DNA from: Mesostigma viride
Taxonomy: Eukaryota > Streptophyta > Mesostigmatophyceae > Mesostigmatales > Mesostigmataceae
Reading direction: 5' to 3'
NCBI GenBank assembly: GCA_009746045.1
Contig: RPFO01000026.1
Span: 4,950,649-5,001,536 of the forward strand
Length of the DNA: 50,888 nucleotides
Shown: piece by piece, positions 1-10,908 of the stretch
Numbering within the stretch: the stretch's first letter is position 1
Layout: every line of letters begins with the position of its first letter
Translations under genes and position numbers: made by a program
Notes under the pieces: generated by a model
The model's input: only the letters and a program-made list of their open reading frames with translations
What the model was told of the DNA's origin: nothing
Databases searched by the model: none

Positions 1-252
1 GCCACAGGCCAACCAGGCATTTTTTATAGTTGGGCTGCGTGTAGCAATCATATTAAGGATAAAGTCTTACATCCAACGTCGTTAGCTAGATGGCAGGGAT
101 TTAATACATTAGCTGAGGCAGATCAGTTTATTAGGGATAATATGCCCCTCCCAGAAGGGCTGCACCAGACTAGGCGTGGCACCCAGATACCTGCACAGGA
201 TGTGTTGCATGCACTGGAGCAGCTTCACCTGGGCCCAGTCGCTAGTGCATAA
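1..252 (+). CDS. ORF0 C-terminus with viroplasmin (caulimovirus VI/RNase H1 N-terminal) domain, partial
   Basis: Frame 1 is open from the window edge to a TAA at 250-252, giving 83 residues. The opening G-x-PGIF-x-SW-x2-C pattern, followed about 25 residues later by W-x-GF-x-TLAEADQFI, matches the viroplasmin fold, which usually binds RNA:DNA hybrids or dsRNA. It lies 214 nt upstream of the Ty3 gag on the same strand. A related tail precedes gag in the second Ty3 element (42830-43138), which supports it being part of this retrotransposon family. The N-terminus is outside the window. It could instead belong to another element flanking the Ty3 copy, but the paired context argues against that. 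Confidence 0.65.
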   Translation, partial: ATGQPGIFYSWAACSNHIKDKVLHPTSLARWQGFNTLAEADQFIRDNMPLPEGLHQTRRGTQIPAQDVLHALEQLHLGPVASA

Positions 253-466
253 GTACTACTACCGCTACTAGATACTAGTATAGAGTGAGACTGCCAATAG
301 CCTAGATACAAGAGTTAGTAGATAATATTAGTACCATTAATTAAATTAGTACCATTAGTTAGAAGCATTAGTTGTGGCTGCCTCTTTTCTCTCGTGCTTG
401 CTTGTGTTTGGGGAGGTACTGTGTATTGTGTACCTAGTACGGTGCTGGTGAGGTACGTGGGCCCAA
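253..466 (+). other. ORF0-gag spacer
   Basis: A non-coding AT-richer spacer with several 'tagtac/gtacta' repeats between ORF0 and gag. The T-rich tract at about 380-415 followed by AG could be a splice acceptor for gag expression, but this is only a guess. No LTR or primer-binding site is present here, so the element's 5' LTR must lie left of ORF0. Confidence 0.35.
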
Positions 467-807
467 ATGCCCCATAAGAAGAGAGGTACAGGTGGCACAC
501 GGTCCCCAAAGGACCCTAGGCTGTCCCCAAAGGACGTTAGGGAAGAACAGCAGGAAGTGGCGAGCAAGTCCAGCCAGGGTTCCAGAAGATCTAGCAAGTC
601 CAGTAGGGGCTCCCGAGGCTCCCGGCGATCCGATGCAGCCGCTAGGGTTACCGCAGAACGGCAGGCGACCCTGGAGTCGCAGCTAGAGCAAGCTGCCCTA
701 GGGTTTGATCAGCAACCGCAGTCGCCGCAGCGACAGCATCAGTCTCAGCAGTCGCCGCAGCGACAGCCTCAGTCTCAGCAATCGACGTTGTCGCGACAGC
801 CGCGGCC

Positions 808-867
<60 letters not shown>

Positions 868-2428
868 GCAGCCGCGGCCGCTATTGACCCAGCATATGGG
901 CAACTGGGACAGGGTACCTCCTACGCAGCGACCACCATCTGTGGAAGTCGTGCAGGAGGAGGATGAGGAGATAGAGGCCGCGGATAGCTCGGTAGCTAGC
1001 TCGCCGTTTGCCCCTCCGCCTGAGTTCGTGCAGTCCTCCCAATTGGGGGCATACGCACGTGGCCGCCCGCGCCTGACCCACCCTTGGGCAGGGTGTGGCC
1101 GCGGCGGGTCGGGGCTGGGTCCTGGAAGGGATCCCCGTCGGGTCTCCTTTGGAGCAAATGAGGGCTGGCCTAGGCCCCCGCTACAGGCGTCAGGGTCGGC
1201 TCACGTGCAGACCGATCCTGAGGAGGAGGACCACGATCCCCCGGGTCCCTTTCCCACGGTCCCCACCTCCCTCCCAGCAAGGAGCGCGCCCACTAACGCC
1301 AACTTCAGTCGGCTGCCCCTGGACGACCCCGGTTATGAGCATCCCACCTCCGTTCGCGTTCGGCGTGAGTCAGCCCCCTTTGCGTCACAGCGGGTGTCCG
1401 TGGACTACGCGCCCCGCCGAGAGTCCGGCGACCTTGATCCCGAGCGTGAGGAGGACACCTTTGTGTCCCAACGTGGGCATGACCAGGCTACAGGACGGGG
1501 CTCTCAACAGGAGATGCGGGCGCGGCGTCACGAGCCCCTCACCTTTTCCAGCCCCGCGTACTGCAGCAAGGGCGGCCCCTTGCGTCCTGACCCTGTCAAG
1601 GCCCCGCCTATGCCAGATTTTAAGGCGGTGCCCAAGCTCCATGCGGGCATGACTCCCCGTGAGATCGACGAGTGGGCCCGTATGTGGCAACAGTTGTACA
1701 CCGTCTGGTGTGAACACCATGAGTGGCAGCTGGCCACCAAGGTTTTGATCCCCTACGTGGTGGTGAAGTGTATGGACCCATCAGTGGTCGGGATGCTTAA
1801 CGTTGAGAGTGTGGCGGCCCAGTCATACCCGCAGACGGTCGAGGAACTGCACGAGCGCATCCGGCGCAAGCTCATCCCTCCCGGCTATCGACTGACCGAG
1901 CGGTTTGAGTTCGGCCGCCTACGTCAGGGCAACACTGACTTGGCGGAGTTCCTCACCACTTTTGACTCCTTTGCGGCGCGGCTGACCGGGGACCTGACGT
2001 GGACCGAGTACAAGATTCGGTTTCTGGAGGCCATCCATCCTGACCTCCTCGCTGAGGTTAAGAAGCACTATGCAGAGGTACCCTGGGACAAGCTTGACAT
2101 CCACGCTGTCCAGCAGTACCTTCTACAGGTGGCCGACGTCATCAAGCAGCCGCGCTACACCAGCACCCGCCGGTTCGCCTCATCCACGATGACACGCCGT
2201 GTCCACTTCACTGAAGTGGAACCCGACCCGTCGGAGGGGGAGGAGTCCAATGACGACGAGCAGCCGGCCACGGTCCCAACTGCACGCCATCGATGCGTCC
2301 AAGGCCCGCTGTTTCATGTGTCACGAGGTCGGGCACCTCAAGAAGGACTGCCCGCGCCTCAAGGCGCGCACCAGCACGGCGACGGAGGCCACCAAGGAGG
2401 CCCCCAAGTTTTCTGGTCCCGCCTTTGA
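467..2428 (+). CDS. gag: Ty3 gag, N-terminal and capsid region
   Basis: A 653-codon frame. The N-terminal half is low complexity: Ser/Arg-rich, then Gln/Pro/Ser-rich, with an uninterrupted polyglutamine tract of CAG codons around residues 114-133. The folded part, about residues 395-570, has the Ty3 capsid pattern, with many Trp/Leu positions, a YP-x-TVEEL-x-ERI helix and the F-x2-LRQG-x4-EF-x3-F motif. Gag forms the virus-like particle. The first ATG after the spacer was taken as the start. After about residue 590 this frame loses gag similarity and the nucleocapsid continues in another frame (2199-2717). A single-base frame change therefore lies roughly between 2230 and 2300. Confidence 0.85.
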
Positions 2429-2717
2429 GAAGCGCCCAGCGCCGGCAGCGCGGGATGCTCGCCCGCGCAACGCAGGCGCGCGGGCTGCCAAGCTGCGCGA
2501 CGCGCGCACGCAGCCCAACCAGTTCCAGACACCCCGCTTCCCAGCGTCGTTCTCTCGGACGGTGCGCGAGCTCAATGAGATCCTGGCGCAGCAGCAGGCT
2601 GAGGGTGACGAGTATGAGGCGCTCAATCCCGGCGACGACGACGACTCGGATGAGGGGGAAGGGGAGACCGGGCGGTCGGACGAGGCGGCCTCCCGGCCCC
2701 GCGATCCTCGTGCATAG
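2199..2717 (+). CDS. gag: Ty3 gag, nucleocapsid part in shifted frame
   Basis: Only the portion after about 2280 looks real. A CX2CX4HX4C zinc knuckle (CFMCHEVGHLKKDC, 2310-2351) is followed by a basic, Ala/Arg-rich stretch and an acidic tail of Asp/Glu/Gly. The knuckle is the RNA-binding nucleocapsid of gag. It is in frame 0 while the capsid is in frame 2, so it is a continuation across a +1 frame change, not a separate gene; the upstream ATG at 2199 is probably incidental. The stop TAG overlaps the first possible codon (GTG, 2717) of the protease frame. Confidence 0.75.
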   Translation: MSTSLKWNPTRRRGRSPMTTSSRPRSQLHAIDASKARCFMCHEVGHLKKDCPRLKARTSTATEATKEAPKFSGPAFEKRPAPAARDARPRNAGARAAKLRDARTQPNQFQTPRFPASFSRTVRELNEILAQQQAEGDEYEALNPGDDDDSDEGEGETGRSDEAASRPRDPRA

Positions 2718-3730
2718 TGCCCCTTCCCACAGGGGTAGAAGTAGGAGTAGAGTTAGTCAACCAGGTAGAAAAGACGCCTGCACCAAATGTGGGCGCGGCC
2801 ACTCTTGAGGCCGATGTAGCATCAGGCAATAATGTAGATAGGACTGGCGGGCAGGCCCCAGAGGTCTCCCCGCCCTCTTCAGGTGCAGACGTGTCGGCGA
2901 CCGAGGTGGACCCAGCTTCAGCCAATCATGTAGATAGGTCTGGCGGACAGGCCCCAAAGGCCTCCCTGCCCTCTGCACCAAGCACCAGAACACTGCTAGT
3001 CTTTAGCGGTGGACTGGCGCTCCCCACCACCACACTTGACCCGTTTCTGAAGGAGAAGACGATCCTGGATGTTAAGTTTATGGTGGATACGGGAGCAACC
3101 ACATCTTTTATCCATGAGGCCCTGGTGCGACGCGCTGGCTACACCATTCGCCCACACCCGACGCCCATCAACGTCCGGTACGCCGATGGTAACAAGCACC
3201 CGTCCCCGGGTCTCGTGGATCTCAAGGCGGTTGTCCAGGGCATCCCGGTAGAGGTAACAGCCACAGTGGCGCCGCTGGGCGCAGCCGACATCATCTTGGG
3301 CGTGGATTGGCAGGATGCCCAGGACGTGACGATCAGTGTCAAGCGCCGGGTGGTTTGGTTTCCTGATGGCTCCTTCTGGTGCCCGCGGCACGAATACCTG
3401 GCGCATGGCACTGAGGTGCACAACGTTCAGCACGACGCGGGGCCCGAGAAGCCACGACGCCATGCTTCTCAGATGCTGATGAGCAGCAAGACGCTCGCGC
3501 GCAACCTGCAGAAGGGTAAGGAGTACTACATGTACCGCCTTGACTCGGTGCCCCTGATTCAGGAGCTGCTGGAGATCGGCACAGACTTCACTGAGGATGA
3601 GATCGCGCGCTACAACGCCGTCCTGGCCAAGCGGGAGAAGCTGTTCGACGAGTCTACACCGCAGTTTCCCCCGCCCCGTTCTGTGTTGCACCATATCCGC
3701 CTCAAGGAAGGCTACGGGCCCACCAGTTAG
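2717..3730 (+). pseudogene. pol: Ty3 protease and start of RT, cut by copia insertion
   Basis: The N-terminal 90 residues contain two diverged copies of a block with the core VDR-[TS]-GGQAP. The retropepsin follows: the catalytic D-T-G-A triplet is at residues 124-127 (Asp codon at 3086) and the flap-side ILGVDW motif is about 70 residues later. It cleaves the gag-pol polyprotein. The end carries the pre-RT linker (PPPRSVLHHI). At 3725 the copia-like LTR begins and supplies a TAG stop at 3728-3730. The RT proper resumes at 11391 after a CCACC target-site duplication, so this frame and 11391-13289 were one reading frame before insertion. The GTG at 2717 is a nominal start; expression is probably by frameshift from gag. 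Confidence 0.85.
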
Positions 3731-4200
3731 AATGCGGTGGGATATATTGCTTGAGAACACTGAGAGCTGTGAGCAATGAATTGCTTGGTTCATTAGAAAA
3801 TAGGTTTACCCTTTATCAACGTTCCTCTCACCGGCTGCGCCGCCAGTGACCGTTGGGTGCAGACCGTTGGCCCGAGGCCGCACGATGACAGGTAGCTGCC
3901 TAGTCACTGCATCGTGCGATCACAGATCAATGCACGCTGCAGTACGGTCCCTATCTAGGATACTCTAGTACCGTCCAATGACAGGACACTACGTATACTG
4001 GGTACTGACATCTGTCACGTACCTCAGTACCCAAAGTACCTACTATCTAGGGAAACGTATGCGACTCGACTAGCATCCCTATCTGCATAGCCCACGTGGT
4101 ATTTATATTCACATACCAACGTGGGTTTACAAGGCTTATTCATACGTTGTATTCACAATGCCTTTGAGACTTAGTCTACAGCAAAGCATGGAGACTAACT
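3725..4200 (-). repeat. Copia-like 3' LTR
   Basis: 476 bp, matching 10909-11385. It lacks the 'cagc' present in the other LTR near 11056, has an extra 3-bp 'cta' near 4042, and differs at one base near 4114. As the element lies on the minus strand this is the downstream LTR. No clear purine tract adjoins it on the internal side. Confidence 0.92.
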
Positions 4201-4574
4201 CCAGTATTGTTTTATTATTTATTTCTTAATGCAGGTCTGCACCCCCAACATTATTGTTATTGTTTTTAAGTTGATTAGGGGTACAAAAGAGACATGGCTG
4301 GTTGAGCCAGGTTGGTTACAGCTGGCTGTTCTGGCCAGGTGTTATATTGCACATTAAATAAGGTGTACACAGCTGGCTGGTTTGGCCAGGTACTGAAGCA
4401 CACATTAAGTAAATGGATACAAAGCTTGTGTCCTCAAGCTGCAAATGGATACAAATCTGACCTAGCCAGCACTCACACCCCACAACGAATGTGTTGAATT
4501 TTATGGCGCCCAGCAGCTATCGCTGTGGTAAGGGGGTGTGGTGGTTGTGTACTGTGCTATGGCCAGTCATTTAT
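4201..4574 (-). other. Copia-like 3' untranslated region
   Basis: Non-coding sequence between the pol stop and the 3' LTR. It contains two copies about 52 bp apart of a segment with the core ACAGCTGGCTG...GGCCAGGT (near 4317 and 4369). Nothing else is recognised. Confidence 0.5.
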
Positions 4575-7500
4575 TCAAACACTGACTCTGATATCATAGG
4601 GGTTCATGTTCTGAAAGAGGAGCTGGTACTGTTGGCCAGCAGCATCCCGCAGCTTCGTGAGAGCGTCTGCTGGGTTGTCCTCATCATCCACATGAGTCCA
4701 GCTGGAAAAATAGGTGGCCTCCTGTTTGAGGATCACCCAATCCAAGTCAGTGTGGACAGCAGCAGAGACAGATTTCTTGGTTAGAAAACTGATCACAGAT
4801 TGGCTGTCAGTATAGAGATGTGAGATGACATTGCATGTGCTGCCTGCCTGGGTTTGTAGCCAGGTGAGCATGTGCTGCAGGGAACGAGCATGCAATGCAG
4901 CAGACACCACAGCACGACATTCAGCTGAGTTGCTGCTGCCAGGTTTTCTGCGGTGTAGCCTGCTGTACCAGGAAGTGAGGGACATGTAATCTGACCTGTT
5001 GGTGAGAAAAAACAGCCCTGATTCCCGTGCCCCCATCTGATTGATTGTTCTGCTCTCCATGGAGCTGTCCATGACACATTGGATGTGGATGTCTTCCATC
5101 AGATTCAGGCCATGGAGGATGAGGGGGGGACAGTCATTGACCAACTTCCTGATGTGACTGCATTTGATCTTGACTAGAACATCATGGGTGACCCTGCTGA
5201 TGACAGCTAAGGGAGCCCCACAGATGGCTGACCACCACCCCAGTTTGCCCTGAACAGTGGCACACATATGTAAGGGGAGGTAGTTGTCCTGCAGCAGATC
5301 TAGACAATCTTGGATATATTCTGCAGGAGGGGAGAGAGAGCAGACCCACTGATCTGGCTGCCTATGCAGCTGCAACATGATGCCACAGAACTGGATGGGG
5401 GTTGTGCTCAATTCCACCTGTTTGCCAATCTCATATGATTCCTGGACCTGCTGAATAAAGGTTTCCACCTCAGCTCTAGGCCCACAAATGAGTTGGTCAT
5501 CTCCATGCCACACAAAGAACAGCAGTCCAGAGGGGGTGGGTACAACAAAAAAGCATGGGTCCAGGTCATCATACGTGGCCTTGAGCTTTTTGAATACTTC
5601 CTCTGCTGAGTCTCTGAAAATTTTTGGGGCACTGACAAGCCCTTCCACCCCAATGTTGATGATAAGGTGGGGCTCATCAATATAAGGTTTCCACACAGCT
5701 GGGGTGTCTACCACGTACACCTTCCCTTTCCACACAGATTCAGCCTTTTCTGGGTCCCCCCTGAGGAAGGCCCTTTTAATATCAGTGGCTTTGCAGACAT
5801 AGTCTTGGCCTGCATTGAGGTTGTGGAGGAAGAGGGAGAGCATGATCCTGAGTGAGGTTTGTTGCAGCCCAGGTGTGTATGTTTCCCCTTTTGGCAGTGT
5901 GGAGGTCCCCTTTAATTCTGTGACACATGGTCTGGCATGGAAGATTGGGGAGCCCACTTTTTGTGGTTTTTGTTTGAGAACAAATTTTAATCTGAGCTTT
6001 TTGGCTCCCTCTGGCACGTCCCATGAAGGGGTGACAGGCGGTTTGTATTGAGGGTTTTTGGGGTTGGGCAGGACCCATTCCTGCCTGGCTTGGTGGACAA
6101 TGGCCATCAGCCACTTGGTAAACCCTTTTTGTGTTTTGCATTCTTGTATGACGTGGGAGATTTGGTGGGGTGAGTGCATGGCTATGTCCCACTTACCCAG
6201 CCCAAAGGCTGAGGGATGGAGGAACTGGCTGTGCACTAACTTGTCCAGATCAGGGATCTCCCCTGGTGCATACTGAGTGTTGACTGCCTTGATGACAGCA
6301 TCCATACCAGGGACAATACTGGAGAGAGGGATTTTAAAGTGGTCCAGAGGAACTGCACCCACCCCTGTGACACTGAGCTCATTAGCTGAGATAAGCACCC
6401 CAGGATAGGATACAAAAGGTTCCCCCAACAAGGTGTTACCAGAGTACCCCTCCACCACCTGGAAGGGTGTCTGAATACCAAGTATAGGGAGCATCACTTG
6501 TCCCACTACATCCAGTGAGCTTTGGCCTGAGAAATCCTGCACCCGTGCCCAAAATGAAGGTGCAATCTCAAGACCAGGGATGGCTTGTGCACTGATCACA
6601 CTGACCTGTGCCTGAGTGTCTATTGCCAGGGTCCAGGGGTCCTGACTAGTGCACACAGCTGAGACTTTTGCCAACCCTGCGGCCACAGCAGCTTGTTGCT
6701 TATGTGACCTGTGTAATGCTTGCAAGGCGACTGCCAATCTTGACCTCAGAGCGGGAGGGTTGGCAGACAATTTGGTGCCTTGGGGCTGAGCTAATGCTTC
6801 CAACCCAGCTACCTCGTGCCTGGTTAAGCAATCCCCAGGTTGTGAAGTGGGCCTGGCTTCACTGAGGGTGGAAGGGTTCACAGAGGGTGCTGTGGTGCTG
6901 TCAACAGCAGTAATTGGTGGCTCAGAGCTACTGCTGGGCATGCTGGAGTTGCCAGATAGAAGTAGTGAGTCCATGCTTAAAGACTCTTCCCCAGGCACGT
7001 CTGCCATGGGAGAATAATACTTCTTAATTCTATGACAGCTCACCCTGTGACGCTTCCCATTGATATTGTGCTTGACCTCCACGGTCTTGCTGTTTTTGGT
7101 AAATCCACGGATGGTAACTGGACCTAGCCAAGTTCCAACCTTACCAAAGCTGTTTTCCTTGTAATAGAGAACTTGATCACCTTTTTGGAATACTGGCCTG
7201 GAATGGGTTTTATCTTTTTCTGCCAGTTTTGCTGAGGTTTGTGCACGTGCAGTGTTGTACAGTGCTATCACCTCTGGGGGATATACACCTGCCTGCAGGC
7301 CTGCTGGGATTACTTCACCCCACGTGGCATGCAAGACAGGTCTCATGTTTAGGGTTGTGCACATTTCATGACACCAGAGTGCCCTGTCACAATAGACCCC
7401 TGAAGTAGCATCCTTGGAAGGATTTTTGGCTAGTAGGGTTTTGACAGATCTGATGGTTCTTTCAATGACCCCCTGACCCTCATGATCTTCCAGCCCAGCA

Positions 7501-8407
7501 ATCTCTATTGCTTCACACCCTTCCAGGTCAGTCAGACAAGAAAATTGTTGATCAAGCAAAATTCTGTCAACTGGGTAGAATCTGGGTAAAGCAATCATGA
7601 GTGCAACACGTAGCTGCCCTGCAGACATGCCAGGTAGGGGTTCCATTACTGTGAACCTGGACCATGAGTCTTTTAGGATCAGGTAGGGTTGGACATCTTT
7701 GTTGATGTGCATCACATCCCCCACTATCATGCCCCTATTGGTGGAAGGAGTTGCAGTATGCCATTTTTGAGGTTTGGGGCTATTGAACTGACATTCTTGA
7801 CAGTGTTGTCTAGCCAGTTTTACTGCATTCCTGAGTTGTTTTCCCATGCTACTACCCCCCAGCCGTCTGGCCAGTTCCTCAGCCACTGTTTCATGACCCA
7901 TGGCTAGGTGCAGCTGATGAGCAAGCTCCTTGATATCTATGGAGTTGTCAACAGTAGGGGTTAGTGCTTTTATGTAAGGTTCCAGAACAGGGTGTTGGGA
8001 GGACAGTAAGGTTGCTGCCTCAAAATCAATTATGCCCTGGTTGCCATCCCCAATGGTAATGAGATCATCATCCTCAGAGTACATAAGGTGAGTGAACTCA
8101 CATTGATTTGGGTAGCGAGGCCTGTTGCAACGGCTGCCTGGAGGCCCCAGGGGATGACGTGCGTGCCAGCAGCCCGGGCAGAGATCCACCCCGTTGGCCA
8201 GGGAGTCGTTGTTGGGGCAGTTGTGCCGTGCGTGCCCTCGTTGGAAGCACCTCAGGCACCTTATGGACCCCCCAGGGTTGCCAGGCTGGTTGTTGTTGTT
8301 GTTGTTGTTGTTTCCCTGCTGGGACCGGTTCTGGCCCTGCTGGGACCTGTTGTTGTTGTTGTTTTGGCCCTGTTGGGACCTGTTGTTATTGTTGCCCTGC
8401 TGGGACC

Positions 8408-8438
<31 letters not shown>

Positions 8439-8459
8439 GGGGTTGCCATGCAGGGGCAC
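4575..8459 (-). CDS. pol: Copia-like pol: zinc knuckle, integrase, protease-like, RT, RNase H
   Basis: 1294 codons, minus strand. The N-terminus is Asn/Gln-rich, then a gag-type CX2CX4HX4C knuckle (CLRCFQRGHARHNC, about residues 74-87). Integrase follows at about residues 180-400: HLAMGH with CQEC zinc-binding pairs, then Asp in VGDVMH, Asp in ILLDQQF and Glu in GVIERTIRS. A retropepsin-like segment at about 610-720 has DTQA where D[TS]GA is expected and a NTLLGEPF motif. RT (about 790-1080) has ATDIKRAFL and a catalytic HGDD in place of YVDD. RNase H has YTDSQSV and DNPADALTK. The first part overlaps the gag frame by 199 nt in a -1 relationship, which suggests expression by frameshift. Protease after integrase is unusual for copia elements. 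Confidence 0.88.
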
Positions 8460-9748
8460 ACGGTGCCACGTGTTGCCACGCCCCTGAGAGCCACTGCCCC
8501 CTTGGTGGGAGGACTTGTGGGTCTTGGGTGCCCCCCCTGGCTGGCCTGCCCCTTGCGTTTGTGGCCTTGGACACCCTGGACCTTGGGGTCCTGGGCCTGG
8601 TTGTTGCCAGTACCCAGGGGGTCCACTGCCTCCTCGATATAGAGCATGGCAGCTCTGAAGTTGTCCCAGAGGGACTTGAGGCCTGTAAGCAGGGTAGCCA
8701 GGACAGAAGGTTGCAAATTAGCTTTTGTTAGCCAGGTGTGGATGAGATACCTTGGTTGGAGCTTGAGAAGCTCAAGGTCTTTCTCAATCATTACCCTGTA
8801 TGTTTTTGCATCCCCAGAGAGGTTATTCTTGTTCACCTTATATGCAGCAAGCCAGTTGAAACGTTCTACTGCTTCCATGTGGTTATTGGTAAGCACTAGC
8901 TGTTTCAGATCAGTGATAAAGGTAGGCCACTGTTCAATGGCTGCTTCAGGTGTCAGGGTACGTTCCTGATAGGTTTGAATCAATGCTCTGATTGCAGGAG
9001 ATGATTGATGGAATGTGGAGGAGGCCCTGAGAGCCTTAAACTGATGTCTAAGGTTAAGACCTTCCATCCCATACTCCAAAGCAAAAACAAATTGCTTAGC
9101 TTGTTCAACAGTGTGACCCTCAGGCAAGCCAGCAATATTGATTTTGGATTCCTTTTTATGAGGGTTAAACACACCTGTGAGAGGGGGGTTGGCCCTCAAG
9201 AAGCTGTCGGTTGCTTGTTGCAGGCGGGTGGGGTCCAGGTTGATGGTCCCCCGCTCATACCGCGACATCAGGGCGCGCAGGCCCTCGACAGTTTGCAGCT
9301 GGTTAGCTGTTAACTGCTGATCTTGCAACGAGGCCAGCTGGGCCTGGAGAATGGCGAGCTGTTCCAGGACATCCCCGCTCCTTGGGGGGGCCTCAGCAGG
9401 CCTGTTGGGTGCCTGTGGCACCTCTGCACCTCCCCCCAGGGCCTCCTGGGGTCCTGGCCACCCCCCCTGGTTTGGGAGGGGGCCCCAACCCACAGGGCGA
9501 ACCTGGGGTGGTGGGGGAGGGGGAGGGGGGGTCATGGTGGCCCTGGGGGAGCCCGGGGGTGTCCGGGTAACCCCACTGGGTCCAGCCCCATCGGTGGAGG
9601 GGCGGGCAGGGGTGTCTGCCTCTGCTCTCCTCCTGGCCTCCTCCCGCATGAGACGCTTCATCTCCTTGCGTACCTCATGCTCCCGGAGGGCTGCCTGAAA
9701 GGCAGCCTCATCCTCGGGTATGTCAGGGAGTGGTTCTCCCATGATCAT
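8261..9748 (-). CDS. gag: Copia-like gag, second frame
   Basis: 495 codons. The N-terminal 30-60 residues are charged and helical (many Glu/Arg), followed by a Pro/Gly-rich linker and then a mostly helical domain (about residues 160-400) with several Trp/Leu/Phe-rich helices typical of a copia capsid. The C-terminal part after about residue 430 is Thr-rich because it reads AAC repeats in another phase, and is likely the shadow of pol. The start ATG (9748) overlaps the stop of the upstream frame in a TATGA arrangement, which suggests termination-reinitiation or a lost fusion. The family assignment rests on position and composition, as no enzymatic motif is expected. Confidence 0.75.
8278..8452. 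repeat. GTT/AAC trinucleotide repeat region in gag-pol overlap
   Basis: Several runs of GTT on the + strand are separated by a repeated unit with the core GCTGGGACC/CTGTTGGGACC. On the coding strand they read AAC/CAA/ACA, giving Asn repeats in pol and Thr repeats in gag. The whole gag-pol overlap is built of this. Confidence 0.85.
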
Positions 9749-10890
9749 AGCAGGCCGGACTGGACAGTCCGCCTCTTTGCCCTTCCTCGCGCCCAGGGCC
9801 AGCAGTCCCTCCTTGTACTGCAGGGGTTGGGGGGAGAGGGTTTCTTGCTGGTGGTTTCCAGCGGGGGGGCTTCTTCAGCTACCACCCCATGTTTGGCCAA
9901 GATGGCCTCCGTGACCCTGGCTTGGGTGATGGAGGACATGGTTTTAAAGTGTGCTGACCGAGCAAGCTCGGCCAGGTCTTGACTGTCCGCATAGTCCATG
10001 GGATAGTCAGCATTTTTTAAGAGGTCACGTAACCGCTGGGTGGCCTCGCGGTACGCGTCCGCCATCGCCTGGTGGGTAGCCAGGCGACGGGCGGCTTCCT
10101 CTTCATATTCTTGCCGCTTAGCGGCGAGCCGAAAAGCCGCCTCTCGGCGGACCTCTCGGTCCCGCTGCCGCGCTCGGCGTTCTTCATTTGCCACCAGCGC
10201 GGCCTGCTCGACCGCCAGGAGCGCTGGGGTAAGATTGATCTCAGTCTCCCCATCGGGGAGACTGGCAGTGTCGGATACCTCATCGTCGGACATTGGTTGT
10301 CCGGCGATGGGTTCCACAGGTTTTCGCACCACCCGTGCGAGTTTAATACTCTCCATGTCCTTCTTCTTGCGAAGAAGGGACGCAGAGGGTCGCCCAAACG
10401 TTAGCTCAATGTGGTTATGTCCCTGGGCGAAAGGGACATTAAGGTTTGATGTGGCGGGACGAAAGGTAATCGTCCCGTCCGGTGCCACCGAGGCCGTCTG
10501 ACGGGGCATACGCTCCCGAAGAGATGGCAACGTGGGGCCGGACTGTGGAGCCTCAGTGGGGTTTACCACCGAGGTCTCCGCAGCCATGGCCGCGCCAGCC
10601 GTGGTTGCGGCTGGGGCGGCCGCCGGAGTCGAGGGTAAGCCGGTCTCCCCGGGGGGAGCCGTCTCGGCCTCCGGCCTCGCAGGGGAGGGGGGTAGGTCGG
10701 TCGGCTTTGCAGCCGCCGTCCCCTCGTCCTGGCAACCATTGTGAGTCTTTTTGTTCTTTTTCTTTTTCTTGGAAATGGCCGCATCGCCAGCCGGCTTCTT
10801 GTTGTTGTCTCTGGGCATCCGCCGATCCTGCCCATCATCATCCTCGTTGTAGGTAAGCTTCTTAGCGACATTCTTGTTCGTGATAGCCAT
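9745..10890 (-). CDS. Copia-like first frame, N-terminal gag or leader protein
   Basis: 381 codons, with an ATG only 18 nt inside the 5' LTR. The N-terminus is very basic (KKPAGDAAISKKKKKNKK), followed by a Pro/Ala-rich low-complexity stretch. A charged Ala/Arg/Glu segment (about residues 225-310) is likely a coiled coil. No family domain was recognised. The stop overlaps the start of the 495-codon gag frame by TATGA. It may be a separate leader protein or the N-terminal part of gag, split by a frame break. High local GC and use of every frame are usual for this element. Confidence 0.65.
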   Translation of the reverse strand: MAITNKNVAKKLTYNEDDDGQDRRMPRDNNKKPAGDAAISKKKKKNKKTHNGCQDEGTAAAKPTDLPPSPARPEAETAPPGETGLPSTPAAAPAATTAGAAMAAETSVVNPTEAPQSGPTLPSLRERMPRQTASVAPDGTITFRPATSNLNVPFAQGHNHIELTFGRPSASLLRKKKDMESIKLARVVRKPVEPIAGQPMSDDEVSDTASLPDGETEINLTPALLAVEQAALVANEERRARQRDREVRREAAFRLAAKRQEYEEEAARRLATHQAMADAYREATQRLRDLLKNADYPMDYADSQDLAELARSAHFKTMSSITQARVTEAILAKHGVVAEEAPPLETTSKKPSPPNPCSTRRDCWPWARGRAKRRTVQSGLL

Positions 10891-10908
10891 GGTAGCAAAT
10901 AAAATTCA

